Part shown: piece by piece, positions 1 through 9,437 of the stretch
Layout of the letters: each line of letters opens with the position of its first letter
Numbering within the stretch: the first letter of the stretch is position 1
Source: Lautropia dentalis
GTDB taxonomy: Bacteria; Pseudomonadota; Gammaproteobacteria; Burkholderiales; Burkholderiaceae_E
DNA: 64,000 nt
Direction of reading: 5' to 3'
NCBI RefSeq assembly: GCF_003892345.1
Contig: NZ_RRUE01000001.1
Span: forward strand, 1,814,078 to 1,878,077
Notes under the pieces: model-generated
The model's database searches: none
What the model was told of the DNA's origin: nothing
The model's input: the letters and a program-made list of their open reading frames with translations, nothing else
Position numbers and translations under genes: made by a program

Positions 1-345
1 GTCGAGCAGACCGTGCGCGGACTGACTGCTGTGATGGATGTGATGCGGGAGCATCGCGCCAGACCACATTCGGTCGAGATCATGGCGACCCTGCAGGGAC
101 AGGACAGGTTTGGCAATGCGCGCCGTGTCGATGCATTGCGCCTGTCGCTGGGTGATCCGGAACTGTCCCGCATCAACTGGCGGGCCATCGGTCAGGACGC
201 GCTGCTGAATCTGGCGTCGGTGGAATGGTATGGGCCGGGCAGGGCTGCTGCGCAGGCCTACTGCGCCCAGGAGGTCCACAGGCAGGCGGCTTCCGGGTTC
301 TGCCGTGCAGCAGCGTCCGGCAACGCGACCGGAGAGGTGCGATGA
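1..345 (+). CDS. 3' end of an unrecognised gene, coupled to gspE
   Basis: The frame is open from the left edge of the window, so the start lies outside; about 114 codons are visible. The last part reads RINWRAIGQDALLNLASVEW and ends in a Gly/Ala/Arg-rich tail. I do not recognise a family and see no membrane segment or cofactor motif. Its TGA overlaps the ATG of the following ATPase gene in an ATGA arrangement, so the two are probably translationally coupled and may belong to one secretion or pilus-type operon. That functional link is inference from position only. Confidence 0.55.
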   Translation, partial: VEQTVRGLTAVMDVMREHRARPHSVEIMATLQGQDRFGNARRVDALRLSLGDPELSRINWRAIGQDALLNLASVEWYGPGRAAAQAYCAQEVHRQAASGFCRAAASGNATGEVR

Positions 346-2174
346 ACACGACCACGACGTTCGGCAGTACGGTACCGCTGGTGCCAACCGCAGAGCCCCC
401 TTCACCCGGCGACCCCAACCGCCCCCTGTCCATCGACCGCCTGCTCGCCCTGCTGGCCCACCAGGGCCTCATCGACGAGGAGACCCGCCGCACACTGGCC
501 CGCGATGCAGCCCTGTCGTCCGGTGGCCGTCATCCGCTGGAAATGATTGCGGCGCGCAGGCTCAAGGCGCTGCGGGCGCCGCACGAGACGCTGGATCTGG
601 ACTGGCTGTGCGGCTGGCTGGCGCAGAGCATCGGCTGGCGCTACGTGCGCATCGATCCGCTGAAGGTGGATTTCTCGCGGATTGCGGAGGTGATGAGCAA
701 GGCCTATGCAAACCGCTTCCGCATCCTGCCGCTGGAGGTGACGCCGGAGTCGGTGACGATTGCCACGGCCGAGCCGTTCATGACCGGTGAATGGGCCACG
801 GAACTGTCGCACACGCTGCGCCGCCGGGTGGTGCCGGTGCTGGCCAGTCCGGTGGACCTGCAGCGCTATCTGGTGGAATTCTTCGATCTGGCCGGTACCA
901 TTCGCAGTGCGCAGCGCACGGGGCAGGCGGCGGCACAGAACAGTTTCGAGCAGCTGGTCGAGCTGGGCAGGAGCGGCCGGCAGATCGATGCCAACGACCA
1001 GCACATCGTCACGCTGGTGGACTGGCTGTGGCAGTACGCGTTCGAGCAGCGGGCCAGCGACATTCACCTGGAGCCGCGGCGGGATCTGGGCGTGGTGCGC
1101 TTCCGTATCGACGGGCTGCTGAACAATGTCTATCAGGTGCCGCCGGGGGTGATGGCGGCCATGACCAGCCGCATCAAGCTGCTGGGGCGGATGGATGTGG
1201 TGGAGCGGCGCCGGCCGCAGGACGGGCGGATCAAGACGCGGGCGGCCGATGGCCACGAGATCGAGCTGCGCCTGTCCACGCTGCCCACGGCCTTTGGCGA
1301 GAAGCTGGTGATGCGGGTGTTCGATCCGGACGTGCTGCAGCGCGACTTCGACCAGCTGGGGCTGAAGGGGCAGGATCTGGCCCGCTGGCGGGAGATGACT
1401 TCGCGGCCCAACGGCATCGTGCTGGTGACGGGGCCGACGGGCTCGGGCAAGACGACGACGCTCTACGCCACGCTGCGGGCACTGGCCACGGAGGAGGTGA
1501 ATGTGTCCACCATCGAGGATCCGATCGAGATGGTGGAAAACAGCTTCAACCAGATGCAGGTGCAGCCGGCCATCGATCTGGGTTTTGCCGATGGCATCCG
1601 CGCGCTGATGCGGCAGGATCCGGACATCATCATGGTGGGCGAGATCCGCGATCTGGAAACGGCCGAGATGGCGGTGCAGGCGGCGCTGACCGGGCACCTG
1701 GTGATCTCCACGCTGCACACCAACGATGCGCCCAGTGCCATCACGCGGCTGCTGGATCTGGGCGTGCCGGCGTACCTGCTGCAGTCCACGCTGATCGGGG
1801 TGATGGCGCAGCGGCTGACGCGCACGCTGTGCCCGGCCTGCAGGCAGCCCGATGATTCGGTGACGGACGAGCAGTGGGCCGCTTTCGTCAAGCCCTTCAA
1901 AAATGTGCCGAAGCCTGCGCAGATCTGGCGGCCGGTGGGCTGTGTGGCCTGCCGGATGACGGGTTTTCGGGGGCGGGCCGGGCTGTACGAGATTCTGGCC
2001 AACGGCGAGGCCATCCGTTCCTTCATCACCGAAAGGCCGGAGCTGCGCAGGCTGCGGCTGGCGGCCATCAAACATGGCATGCGGCCGCTGCGCATCGCGG
2101 GGGCGGCAGCGGTGGCTGAGGGCATCACCACCATCGAGGAGGTGCTGCGGCATGCGCCGCCTGTCGAAGTCTGA
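342..2174 (+). CDS. gspE: Type II secretion / type IV pilus assembly ATPase, GspE/PulE family
   Basis: This 610-residue cytoplasmic ATPase would power assembly of a type II secretion pseudopilus or a related pilus machine at the inner membrane. An N-terminal GspE-type domain (roughly residues 40-190) precedes the motor. The Walker A motif GPTGSGKTTT lies near residue 364, the Asp box is VSTIEDPIEM, the Walker B region is DIIMVGEIRD near 428, and the His box is STLHTND. Two CxxC pairs (LCPAC near 497 and GCVAC near 534) form the zinc-binding tetracysteine element typical of GspE. I chose the ATG overlapping the upstream stop (ATGA), preceded by GGAGAGG. The open frame extends 39 codons further upstream but that part overlaps the previous gene. 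No other secretion genes are visible, so assignment to GspE rather than a PilB-like paralogue is by similarity of layout. Confidence 0.88.
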   Translation: MNTTTTFGSTVPLVPTAEPPSPGDPNRPLSIDRLLALLAHQGLIDEETRRTLARDAALSSGGRHPLEMIAARRLKALRAPHETLDLDWLCGWLAQSIGWRYVRIDPLKVDFSRIAEVMSKAYANRFRILPLEVTPESVTIATAEPFMTGEWATELSHTLRRRVVPVLASPVDLQRYLVEFFDLAGTIRSAQRTGQAAAQNSFEQLVELGRSGRQIDANDQHIVTLVDWLWQYAFEQRASDIHLEPRRDLGVVRFRIDGLLNNVYQVPPGVMAAMTSRIKLLGRMDVVERRRPQDGRIKTRAADGHEIELRLSTLPTAFGEKLVMRVFDPDVLQRDFDQLGLKGQDLARWREMTSRPNGIVLVTGPTGSGKTTTLYATLRALATEEVNVSTIEDPIEMVENSFNQMQVQPAIDLGFADGIRALMRQDPDIIMVGEIRDLETAEMAVQAALTGHLVISTLHTNDAPSAITRLLDLGVPAYLLQSTLIGVMAQRLTRTLCPACRQPDDSVTDEQWAAFVKPFKNVPKPAQIWRPVGCVACRMTGFRGRAGLYEILANGEAIRSFITERPELRRLRLAAIKHGMRPLRIAGAAAVAEGITTIEEVLRHAPPVEV

Positions 2175-2282
2175 GTCCATGGCACGCGCTGATGGTATGG
2201 CGTGACATTATTGAATCCCGCGATATGGGCCAGTTCGCCGTGGTGCAGACGGGCTGTTGCTGGACTGCACCAGCGGGGTTCG

Positions 2283-2311
2283 GCGCGTCTCATGGACGCA
2301 TCCGTCCCCGC
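2283..2311 (-). repeat. Dispersed intergenic repeat, copy 1
   Basis: On the minus strand this reads GCGGGGACGGATG, CGTCCATGAG, ACGCGC, matching the family core GGGGACGAATG-n-GTCC-n-TGACACGC. It lies between the convergent gspE and ankyrin genes, about 110 bp after the gspE stop. The other copies are annotated separately. Confidence 0.6.
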
Positions 2312-2334
2312 AAGCCCCCCCCTTTGGGCGTGCA

Positions 2335-3270
2335 TCACTCGCAGCTGGAACGCCCGGTGCGGTGGTTGATGACGCCGTGGGCGATCAGCAGCTTCTGCAT
2401 GTCCCCATAGCCGCGGGTGCAGGCGTACGAGAGCGCGCTCTGGTCGTAGGCGGCCGCGCCGGTGGAGCGGATGGTGGTGACCAGATTGGGGTCGGCACCC
2501 TGCGACAGCAGGTACTCGGCGGTTTCGAGCCGGTCGTTGCTGGCGGCGATCATCAGCAGCGTTTCGCCGTCGCTGTCGAGGGTCTGGTCGTTGAGGTCGG
2601 TGTCCGGCAGCAGGGCGTGGATCTTGCGGACGATGCGGGTGTTCTTGCCCAGCACGGCCGATTTGAGCACGTTGTAGACATCGCTGCGGTCGGTGGCCTG
2701 CAGGCTTGCGTCCTGCGCGACGAGGTAATCGACCATGTCCTCGTAGCCGATGAAGGCGGCCCAGCCCAGCGCGGTCTGGCCGAGGGCGTCATTGTCCTTG
2801 GCCTCGATGTTCTGGCCCTGGGCGACCATTTTCCGGACGGTGGCCAGATCACCGTGCTTGACGGCATCGAACCAGGCAGCGTCCGGGCCGCTCGAGGGCT
2901 GTTTGTAGAAAATGCGCCAGGGCAGCTTGATGGGGCCGGCCAGATCCCGGTTTTCGGCATCGGTGTAGCGAAAGCCGCCGGCGGCCACGCGGGCGGCCTG
3001 TTCGGGTGTCATGGCCGGGGCCGGGCCGGGGTCACTGGTATCCGGCGCGTGTCCGGCCCCATTGCCCAGACTGGCGGCCGATGGTCGGGTGGCCGGCGTA
3101 CGGGTCCGCTGGCTGTCACCGAAATCGTTGTGCAGGCTGCCGGCCGTGGCGTTGGCGGATGGGCTGATGGGAGCGGCGCCATCGGAGGTGCGCAGGATGG
3201 TGGTGGGCGCGCAGGCCTGCAGGGACAGCAGGCTCAGGGCCAGGGAGGAGAGGACGCGTTTTCGGAACAT
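2335..3270 (-). CDS. Ankyrin-repeat lipoprotein
   Basis: The product is a predicted 311-residue periplasmic or membrane-anchored lipoprotein with ankyrin repeats, usually protein-protein interaction modules. The chosen start gives MFRKRVLSSLALSLLSLQAC, a short basic n-region, hydrophobic core and lipobox LQAC with Cys20 as the lipidation site; a longer frame upstream would bury this signal. After a low-complexity linker, helical pairs typical of ankyrin repeats run from about residue 120 to the end, including DALGQTALGWAAFIGYEDMV and GETLLMIAASNDRLETAEYL. It converges with gspE and is preceded by 288 bp of non-coding DNA in which I see only a possible minus-strand -10 box (TACAAT, 3305-3310) without a good -35. 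The partner protein is unknown. Confidence 0.85.
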   Translation of the reverse strand: MFRKRVLSSLALSLLSLQACAPTTILRTSDGAAPISPSANATAGSLHNDFGDSQRTRTPATRPSAASLGNGAGHAPDTSDPGPAPAMTPEQAARVAAGGFRYTDAENRDLAGPIKLPWRIFYKQPSSGPDAAWFDAVKHGDLATVRKMVAQGQNIEAKDNDALGQTALGWAAFIGYEDMVDYLVAQDASLQATDRSDVYNVLKSAVLGKNTRIVRKIHALLPDTDLNDQTLDSDGETLLMIAASNDRLETAEYLLSQGADPNLVTTIRSTGAAAYDQSALSYACTRGYGDMQKLLIAHGVINHRTGRSSCE

Positions 3271-3558
3271 CGGGAGGGCAGGGGGCCTGCTTGGAGAGGT
3301 TCCGATTGTAGGAGGGGCAGAGGGTGGTCTGGCCTTTTGGGTGCGATTCAGTTGTGCAGCAGAAACATTTGGGTGTGAATAATACGTTTCGATGCCATGT
3401 ACGCCTGTGATGTCAGTGCCGCTTCCGTGGTCGTCCGGCGTATGCCTGACTGGCACATGTAAGGCTGATGCATGTGCAGCCTGCTCCTGCGTGTCCAGCC
3501 CGTTTGTGCCCTGCGTGCCATCCAATGCTGCTGGTTGGGGGGGTGATGAATGGGGTCA

Positions 3559-4929
3559 TCACACGCACTGGTGCATCCGGCGGTGGCGCCACCAGCCGGC
3601 CAGTCCCAGCAGGCTGCAGTAGATCAGTCCCGGCAGGCTGAAGAGGGGCAGCATGGCCACGACGGTCAGGGTGGCCACGATGCCGAGCAGGCGGGGGCCG
3701 GGGCGTGTCTGCAGGCGGATGAAACCGAGTGTGGCCAGCAGGTAGAGCACGAAGAAATTCTGGCCGGCCAGCTGCAGCAGCAGTTCCACACCGGCACCGC
3801 TGACGGCCGTCAGGCCGATGACGCCCATGAACAGCGCCCAGGTGGCCAGCATGGCCGGAACGGGCAGGCTTCCGCGGCCCGTGGTGCCCAGACCGCGCGG
3901 CAGCAGGCCCTCCCGGCCGGCGGCGTAGACGGCGCGTGAGCACGAGAGAAAGGCACCGGTGACGTTGGCCATGATGAGCAGCGTGGCGATCAGGCCGGTG
4001 AGCCGAAGCCCGGTGGCACCCAGCCAGCTGTGGGCCAGCTGAGCCACGGGCGCCAGTTTCCAGGCGTTGCCGGGGCTGGCGGCCTGCGCCACCGTCCAGG
4101 CCAGATAGACGTAGAGCAGGGTGACGATGGCAAAGCTCGCCCAGATGGTGCGGGGCAGGTTGCGGGCCGGCTCCTGCATGTCCTCGGCCAGAAAACTGGT
4201 CAGCTCCCAGCCGGTGTAGGCAAAGAGAATCAGCGGCAGGGCGGTAAAGACGCCGATCCATCCGGCACTGTCTGCTGCGCCGGAGGTCGCTTTCGTGGAT
4301 GCGGCAGGGATGGTTGCTGCCTGGGTCACTGTCGTCGTAGCCGTGGCAGCGCTGGCTGTACCGGGAGGCTGTTCCTGAAGCCCTGACGCGATGCGTTGCG
4401 TGGCTGCATCGGCCGGGTGGAGGTCTGCACTGAACCAGTAACCGGTGGCAAGGACCAGCAGGCCCAGCACGATGGTCACGGCAATGGCCGTCTGGATGCC
4501 ACCGGATATCTTCACGCCGAACAAACCGGAGACAAGCCCGAGGGTGACCATCAGCATGGCCACCAGTGGCACGGACAGGCCGGGAAGGCTCTGCTGCAGG
4601 TAGGTGGCGCCGATCAGCGCGATGGCCGGCATGCCCAGCGAGAAGGTGCCGAGGATGATGGCCTCGCCCACGGCAGCCATCCGTTCACCCAGGCTGATGC
4701 GCACGTAGGCGACGACGCCTCCGGCCGAGGGATGGCGGCGGGCGAACCAGGCGAAGATGCCCAGCAGCGGCAGCATGATGAGGGCCATCAGCAGCCAGGG
4801 CAGGTGGCCCAGCCGGCCGGCCTCGGCAAAGCTCAGCCCGGGCAGGGTAAGCAGCCCGGCCCCCACGACGATGGTGACCGACATGGCGGTGGCGGCGATG
4901 GGGCCCATTTTCTGGGGAGCTGGGGGCAT
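3559..4929 (-). CDS. APC-superfamily amino acid transporter
   Basis: This is a 456-residue inner-membrane permease, probably taking up or exchanging amino acids. It has about twelve hydrophobic segments. The first carries the family pattern TIVVGAGLLTLPGLSFAEAG, where the glycine-rich kink lines the substrate site, and FAYTGWELTSFLAEDMQEPA matches the conserved TM6 region of the family. I chose the ATG giving MPPAPQKMGPIAATAM because the open frame upstream is proline/arginine-rich and non-hydrophobic. Residues about 176-220 are an Ala/Thr-rich low-complexity insertion between membrane segments, similar in composition to insertions in moeA and mobA nearby. The substrate cannot be told from sequence. 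Confidence 0.85.
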   Translation of the reverse strand: MPPAPQKMGPIAATAMSVTIVVGAGLLTLPGLSFAEAGRLGHLPWLLMALIMLPLLGIFAWFARRHPSAGGVVAYVRISLGERMAAVGEAIILGTFSLGMPAIALIGATYLQQSLPGLSVPLVAMLMVTLGLVSGLFGVKISGGIQTAIAVTIVLGLLVLATGYWFSADLHPADAATQRIASGLQEQPPGTASAATATTTVTQAATIPAASTKATSGAADSAGWIGVFTALPLILFAYTGWELTSFLAEDMQEPARNLPRTIWASFAIVTLLYVYLAWTVAQAASPGNAWKLAPVAQLAHSWLGATGLRLTGLIATLLIMANVTGAFLSCSRAVYAAGREGLLPRGLGTTGRGSLPVPAMLATWALFMGVIGLTAVSGAGVELLLQLAGQNFFVLYLLATLGFIRLQTRPGPRLLGIVATLTVVAMLPLFSLPGLIYCSLLGLAGWWRHRRMHQCV

Positions 4930-5129
4930 GGCGGTCAGTCCGGCGTTGGCTGTGGCAAAAGGCCCGAACAACCGGCGGCATGTTACCGGGCGACCGGCGG
5001 CGGCAGATGCTGGTGTGGTCGCTGGATATGTCTGGCGGTTGTGCGGGCAGATGCCCGTGATGCTAATGCCTGCCGCCGGGTATGCGCCGCCATTTCGCCG
5101 GTGGCGACCGGTGTTTCGCGGGGGGCTGG

Positions 5130-5732
5130 TTACTGTTGCGGTACGTCCACCTGAACCGGGGGTACCCACGGGCATTCGGGCCGGAAGGTGCCCGACAGCA
5201 GCTGTTCCTTGTACTGGGCGTAGCTGATGGGCTCCAGCGGTTTGACGGCGTCCAGCCGGTAGATGCTCCAGCCGGCGCTGGCCTTGACGGGCTTGCCGTG
5301 GATCTGGCCCGGTTTGAGGCTGTCGAGCAGTGCGATGGTGTCCTTCGACCAGCGACAGGTGGCAAACGGCCCCAGCACGCCATCGTGGGCGGCGCTGGGG
5401 GCGTGCTTCGAATGTTCACGCGCGGTCCTGCCGAAGGGGGCCCCCATCTTCAGCTTGCTGATCCACTGGCGGGCCGCCTTCTCGTCGGCCAGCAGGATGT
5501 AGCTGACGGTGTACATCTTCTGGCCCTTCACGCTGGCGCGGTAGGCGTCGTATTCCTGGCCGATGACTTCGTCGCTGATCGGCTGGGGCGCGGGGGCTTC
5601 CTTGCCGGCGGCAATGGCGGCAGGGTCGGCCTTCTGCATCGGCGGGTGGGAAGACGCTGCCTGGGCAGCACCGGCCAGCAGCATCAGGCCCAGCAGGGCA
5701 CGGGAAAGGGGGGGGGCGGGATGGAAACGCAT
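5130..5732 (-). CDS. Periplasmic parvulin-type peptidyl-prolyl isomerase (PpiC-like)
   Basis: The 200-residue protein begins with a Sec signal peptide (hydrophobic ALLGLMLLAGAAQA, probable cleavage after AQA) and is therefore exported. The mature part resembles a rotamase/parvulin domain: YTVSYILLADEKAARQWISK for the first strand and helix, FGRTAREHSKHAPSAAHDG, then GVLGPF and ASAGWSIYRLDAVKP for the later strands. Such proteins catalyse proline cis-trans isomerisation and assist folding of outer-membrane or secreted proteins. The start chosen puts the signal peptide directly at the N-terminus. It lies between the APC transporter and moeA on the same strand, with gaps of 200 and 135 bp. Confidence 0.82.
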   Translation of the reverse strand: MRFHPAPPLSRALLGLMLLAGAAQAASSHPPMQKADPAAIAAGKEAPAPQPISDEVIGQEYDAYRASVKGQKMYTVSYILLADEKAARQWISKLKMGAPFGRTAREHSKHAPSAAHDGVLGPFATCRWSKDTIALLDSLKPGQIHGKPVKASAGWSIYRLDAVKPLEPISYAQYKEQLLSGTFRPECPWVPPVQVDVPQQ

Positions 5733-5797
5733 GCGGTGCAGGTCGGGCGGAAGTGTCCGTGAAATGAGGCCTGGAATGGGTGTGTGGACCGGGGCCT

Positions 5798-5830
5798 GCG
5801 CAGGAACAGGCAGGTCCATGACACATTCCA
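5798..5830 (+). repeat. Dispersed intergenic repeat, divergent copy
   Basis: The right half AGGTCCATGACAC matches the family core exactly and is followed by TTCCAGGGG, resembling the CTCCAGGGG that follows the copy near 33.9 kb. The left half (GCGCAGGAACAGG) has diverged. It lies in the gap between moeA and the isomerase gene. Confidence 0.35.
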
Positions 5831-5867
5831 GGGGTAGCAGGGAAGCCTGCCGGCAACGGTCGAGAAG

Positions 5868-7289
5868 TCAGCTTCCCGTCAGCCCGCGCAGCGGCACCAC
5901 GTCGAGCAGGTCGCCCTCCGCCAGCGACCCCTGCTCCTCGGGCAGGATGGCAATGCCATCGGCCTCGAACAGCGAACGCAGCAGGGCGGAACTCTGGCTG
6001 CCGGTGGGATGGGCGATGGGCAGGTCTCCTGCAGCAGCCCGTGCCGGCTGGCTGCCGGTTTCTGCGGTGCCGGTGAGGGCCTTGCCCATGCTGGACGATG
6101 GTGCTGCCGCGGCCAGGGAGAGCTGTTCTTCCGGATGGTAGCAAAGCCGTACCCGCATGAGTTCCAGCCGGCCGGGACGCTTGCGCAGGGCGCACCCGGC
6201 CCGGGCGCGAATCCGGGGCAGGGGCTGAGGTCTGAGCCCCGCCATTTTCTGCAAGGCACTCCGGATTACGAACAGGAAGCTCAGCGTGGCGGCCACCGGG
6301 TTGCCCGGCAGGCCGAACAGCGGGGTCTGGCCGACGCGGCCCACCACCAGCGGCCGGCCGGGGCGCAGGCGCAGCTTCCAGGCCATGGCTTCACTGTTCG
6401 GGGTGGCCGACAGGACGGGCTGCAGCAGGTCGGCATCACCGCCGGCGGCGCCTCCGGTGGTGAGCAGCACATCCACCTGGGGGGCAGCCCGCTGCAGCGC
6501 GTCGCCCAGCCGGGCGGGATCGTCGGGCAGGCTGCCCAGATCGACCGGTTGCCAGCCCTGTTCGGCCACCAGGGCCAGCAGGGTGGGCCGGTTGCTGTCG
6601 TGGATCTGGCCCGGGGCCAGCGTCTGGCCGGGCTGCACCAGTTCGTTGCCCGTGGAGAAGACGCCCACGCGCAGCGGACGGAATACGTCGACGGTGGTGT
6701 GACCCAGCGAGGCTGCTACTCCCAGTGCGATGGCCGAGAGTGCACTGCCGGCGGGCAGGGCAATGGCACCCTGCTGCAGGTCTTCACCGCGACGACGGAT
6801 ATTCTGGCCAGCATGCTGGCCCGGCGGGATGATGATCCTTGCCTGTGCCGGTTCGCCGGTTTCGATGACCTGCACGCGCTCCTGCATGATGACGGTGTCG
6901 GCACCCGCGGGCATGGGTGCACCGGTCATGATGCGCTGGGCGTGGCCGGCGGGCAGGGTGGCCGGCGCATCGCCTGCCAGGGTGCGGCCGGCCACGGACA
7001 GCTCCGTGGGCGCATCGGGGGACAGGTCCGCAGCGCGTACGGCATAACCGTCCATGGCGGCGCAGTCGTACGGGGGCAGGTCCAGGGGGGCGATCAGGTC
7101 GGTGGCCAGTATCCGGCGGTGAGCGGCCGGCAGCAGGACGGATTCATGCCGGACGGGGGCGGGCACCCAGCGGATCAGGTGTTCGCATGCCTGCGCCATG
7201 GACAGGGCTTCGGGGTTCGGCGCAGATTCGCCGTCGAACAGGGTGTCCAGGGGGCGCAATGGGGTGGGATGCAGGGAGGCGTCGGTCAT
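5868..7289 (-). CDS. moeA: Molybdopterin molybdenumtransferase MoeA
   Basis: MoeA inserts molybdate into adenylylated molybdopterin, the last common step of molybdenum cofactor synthesis in the cytoplasm. Features of the 473-residue protein: PPYDCAAMDGYAVRAAD near residue 72, AQRIMTGAPMPAGADTVIMQE, VGVFSTGNELVQPG and IHDSNRPTLLALV, then the MoCF-fold loop LLTTGGAAGGDADLL, where relatives usually have GGVSVG. GLPGNPVAATLSF follows. The C-terminal domain IV carries an Ala/Ser/Thr-rich stretch (roughly 390-430) that interrupts a normally compact domain. It follows mobA by 54 bp on the same strand, so moaA-mobA-moeA is probably one operon. Confidence 0.95.
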   Translation of the reverse strand: MTDASLHPTPLRPLDTLFDGESAPNPEALSMAQACEHLIRWVPAPVRHESVLLPAAHRRILATDLIAPLDLPPYDCAAMDGYAVRAADLSPDAPTELSVAGRTLAGDAPATLPAGHAQRIMTGAPMPAGADTVIMQERVQVIETGEPAQARIIIPPGQHAGQNIRRRGEDLQQGAIALPAGSALSAIALGVAASLGHTTVDVFRPLRVGVFSTGNELVQPGQTLAPGQIHDSNRPTLLALVAEQGWQPVDLGSLPDDPARLGDALQRAAPQVDVLLTTGGAAGGDADLLQPVLSATPNSEAMAWKLRLRPGRPLVVGRVGQTPLFGLPGNPVAATLSFLFVIRSALQKMAGLRPQPLPRIRARAGCALRKRPGRLELMRVRLCYHPEEQLSLAAAAPSSSMGKALTGTAETGSQPARAAAGDLPIAHPTGSQSSALLRSLFEADGIAILPEEQGSLAEGDLLDVVPLRGLTGS

Positions 7290-7343
7290 GGGGAGACTCT
7301 CCTGTGAGGGGGGCCGTCGGAATGGCCGGGCAGACTGCCGGGG

Positions 7344-8108
7344 TCAGTACGGGGGATGAACAGAGGCATGCCAGGCGCGACCACGTGCCAGACGGGCTTC
7401 GGCCTGCTGCCAGTCTTCCGGGGTGTTCAGGTTCATGAAGGCGTTGGGTTCGTCGAACCGCACGGTATGGGCGCCCTGTCCGCCATACCACTGGCGCACG
7501 CGGTGGTTGCCGCCCTGCAGGAAGGCTTCCAGTGATGGCAGCACGCGGCGATGCAGAACGGCCACGAGCGGATGGGGCTGTTCCGGGTCGCTGGCGTAGA
7601 CGACTGGTGCGATACGGGATGGCTTTGCTGGCGATGCGGGATGCCCGGTACGGGGCGCGGTGGCGCATGCAGGATCGCGGGCCTGAAAGCCGGAGGCCGC
7701 TGTCACGACAGGGCTGCCGTGTTGCGATGGGGCGGGGATGGCAGCAGCCGGTACCGTGTCTGCCAGCAGCCGGGCCACCCAGTCGGGTGGCAGGAAGGGG
7801 GTGTCACAGGCCGCCACGGCCAGCCACTCGGTGGGACAGACCTGCAGCGCAGCGTGAATGCCGGCCAGCGGGCCGGGCAGGTCCGGGAAATGGTCTGCCA
7901 GCACGGGATATCCCAGCTGCCGGTAGGTATCCAGATGGCGGTTGGCGCTGATGAGCAGGCTGCTGGTCTGGGGGGCGAGATTGTCGATCAGCCAGGCAGC
8001 CAGCGGGCGGCCCGCCAGGGGCAGCAGGCCCTTGTCGGCGCCGGGGTGGGCGGCCTGCAGGCGCCGGGCGGCGCCACCGGCCAGGACCAGTCCGGTGACT
8101 TCAACCAC
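7344..8108 (-). CDS. mobA: Molybdenum cofactor guanylyltransferase MobA
   Basis: MobA attaches GMP to molybdopterin to make the MGD form of the cofactor. The N-terminus [13 protein letters not shown] is the nucleotide-binding LAGGxxxR motif, followed by [12 protein letters not shown] and the central [12 protein letters not shown], with the metal-binding Asp. Residues about 123-163 are a low-complexity insertion rich in Ala, Pro and Thr that lengthens the protein to 254 residues, against about 200 usual for the family. Translation appears to start at a GTG that overlaps the moaA stop codon by eight bases, suggesting coupling. The C-terminal [15 protein letters not shown] is the typical end of MobA proteins. 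Confidence 0.93.
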   Translation of the reverse strand: MVEVTGLVLAGGAARRLQAAHPGADKGLLPLAGRPLAAWLIDNLAPQTSSLLISANRHLDTYRQLGYPVLADHFPDLPGPLAGIHAALQVCPTEWLAVAACDTPFLPPDWVARLLADTVPAAAIPAPSQHGSPVVTAASGFQARDPACATAPRTGHPASPAKPSRIAPVVYASDPEQPHPLVAVLHRRVLPSLEAFLQGGNHRVRQWYGGQGAHTVRFDEPNAFMNLNTPEDWQQAEARLARGRAWHASVHPPY

Positions 8109-9240
8109 CGATGTAGCTCATTTCCACGCGACGCCCGGCGCGTGGTCCGGTACTGGCCGGCTGTCTGCCGCGCAGTTCGGAATAGCGGTCGTCGCGGCCC
8201 TGCCAGAGGTTCACCATGGCGCTGCGGATGCTGTCGTCGGGCAGCTGCTGGCGCAGCAGTCCGCGCAGGTCGTGTCCCTGGCTGCCGAACAGACAGGTGT
8301 AGAGCTGCCCTTCGGTGGTCAGGCGCAGGCGGGTACAGTCGCCACAGAAGGGCTGGGTGACCGAGGAGATGACGCCGATCTCGCCAGCACCGTCGCGGAA
8401 GCGCCAGCGCCGGGCCACCTCGCCACGGTGGCTGGGGCTGACCGGCTCCAGCGGGTGGACGGCGTGGATGCGGGCAATGATGTCGCGGCTGGGCAGCACT
8501 TCCTCCATGCGCCAGCCGTTGCTGGTGCCCACGTCCATGTACTCGATGAAGCGCAGGATGTGGCCACTGCCGCGGAAATGTTCGACCATCGGCAGGATCT
8601 CGTGGTCGTTGAGGCCACGGCGCACCACCATGTTGATCTTGGTGCCGGTGAAGCCGGCATCGGCGGCTGCCTGGATGCCGGCCAGAACGCGGGCAACCGG
8701 GAAGTTCGCATCGTTGAGCGAGCGAAACAGCGCATCGTCCATGGCGTCGAGGCTGACGGTCAGGCGGTGCAGGCCGGCCTCGCGCAGCGACTGGGCCTTT
8801 TTGGCCAGCAGCGAGCCGTTGGTGGTGAGCGTGATCTCCACCGGCAGGCCATCGGGCCGGCGCAGACAGCTCAGCTGGGCGATCAGGGTTTCGAGGTCGC
8901 GCCGCAGCAGGGGTTCTCCGCCGGTCAGGCGGATCTTGCGTACCCCCAGTTCGACGAACAGCCGGGCGATGCGGGTGATCTCCTCGAAGCTCAGCAGGGA
9001 GCCATGCGAGAGAAACTCGTGGTCCTTGCCGAAGACCTCGCGCGGCATGCAGTACGAACACCGGAAATTGCAGCGGTCGGTGACCGAGATGCGCAGGTCG
9101 TGCAGCGGCCGGCCGCGGGCGTCGGTGACGGCCTCGCCGGCACGCAGGAGCAGCGGGATGCTGCTGGCGATACGGGCCGGCTGCATGGGTACGACCGCCC
9201 GGATACGCTGGTCGTGGATGGGGATGACGCGTTCTGCCAT
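8101..9240 (-). CDS. moaA: GTP 3',8-cyclase MoaA (radical SAM)
   Basis: MoaA performs the first step of molybdenum cofactor synthesis, rearranging GTP with MoaC to cyclic pyranopterin phosphate. The 379-residue protein has the radical-SAM cluster motif C57-x3-C61-x2-C64 (CNFRCSYC), the glycine-rich [14 protein letters not shown], and the second iron-sulfur cluster ligands in [14 protein letters not shown] and YTCLFG. It ends in the conserved Gly-Gly tail (YIGG) that is needed for catalysis in characterised members. I chose the ATG giving [14 protein letters not shown] because the open frame upstream is proline-rich and unlike the family. It lies 197 bp downstream of rne. Confidence 0.95.
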   Translation of the reverse strand: MAERVIPIHDQRIRAVVPMQPARIASSIPLLLRAGEAVTDARGRPLHDLRISVTDRCNFRCSYCMPREVFGKDHEFLSHGSLLSFEEITRIARLFVELGVRKIRLTGGEPLLRRDLETLIAQLSCLRRPDGLPVEITLTTNGSLLAKKAQSLREAGLHRLTVSLDAMDDALFRSLNDANFPVARVLAGIQAAADAGFTGTKINMVVRRGLNDHEILPMVEHFRGSGHILRFIEYMDVGTSNGWRMEEVLPSRDIIARIHAVHPLEPVSPSHRGEVARRWRFRDGAGEIGVISSVTQPFCGDCTRLRLTTEGQLYTCLFGSQGHDLRGLLRQQLPDDSIRSAMVNLWQGRDDRYSELRGRQPASTGPRAGRRVEMSYIGG

Positions 9241-9383
9241 GGGGAACAAGGGCCAGTTCTGCTGGAAACGGACGGGAACCGGTGGTGCCCCATCCGCTAC
9301 CTGCCGGGTGATTGCCGGATCCGCTGCCGGTGCATGTCCGGACGGCCGGGCGCGGTACGACTGGCGGGCGCCCTGCCCGGGCT

Positions 9384-9414
9384 TGCCCGGAAAGGTCCGG
9401 AACCTTCCCGGGCA
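9384..9414 (-). terminator. Hairpin just downstream of rne
   Basis: TGCCCGGAAAGGT pairs with ACCTTCCCGGGCA (12 of 13 pairs) around a five-base loop, starting 23 bp after the rne stop codon. There is no T-run after the stem on the minus strand, so it may protect the 3' end or act as an imperfect terminator. Confidence 0.45.
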
Positions 9415-9437
9415 GACGGTAATACCGGGCGGATGCC

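Noticed and set aside
402-2180. A 592-codon open frame on the minus strand opposite gspE
   Set aside because: It is rich in His, Gln and Arg and mirrors gspE codons; no family resemblance.
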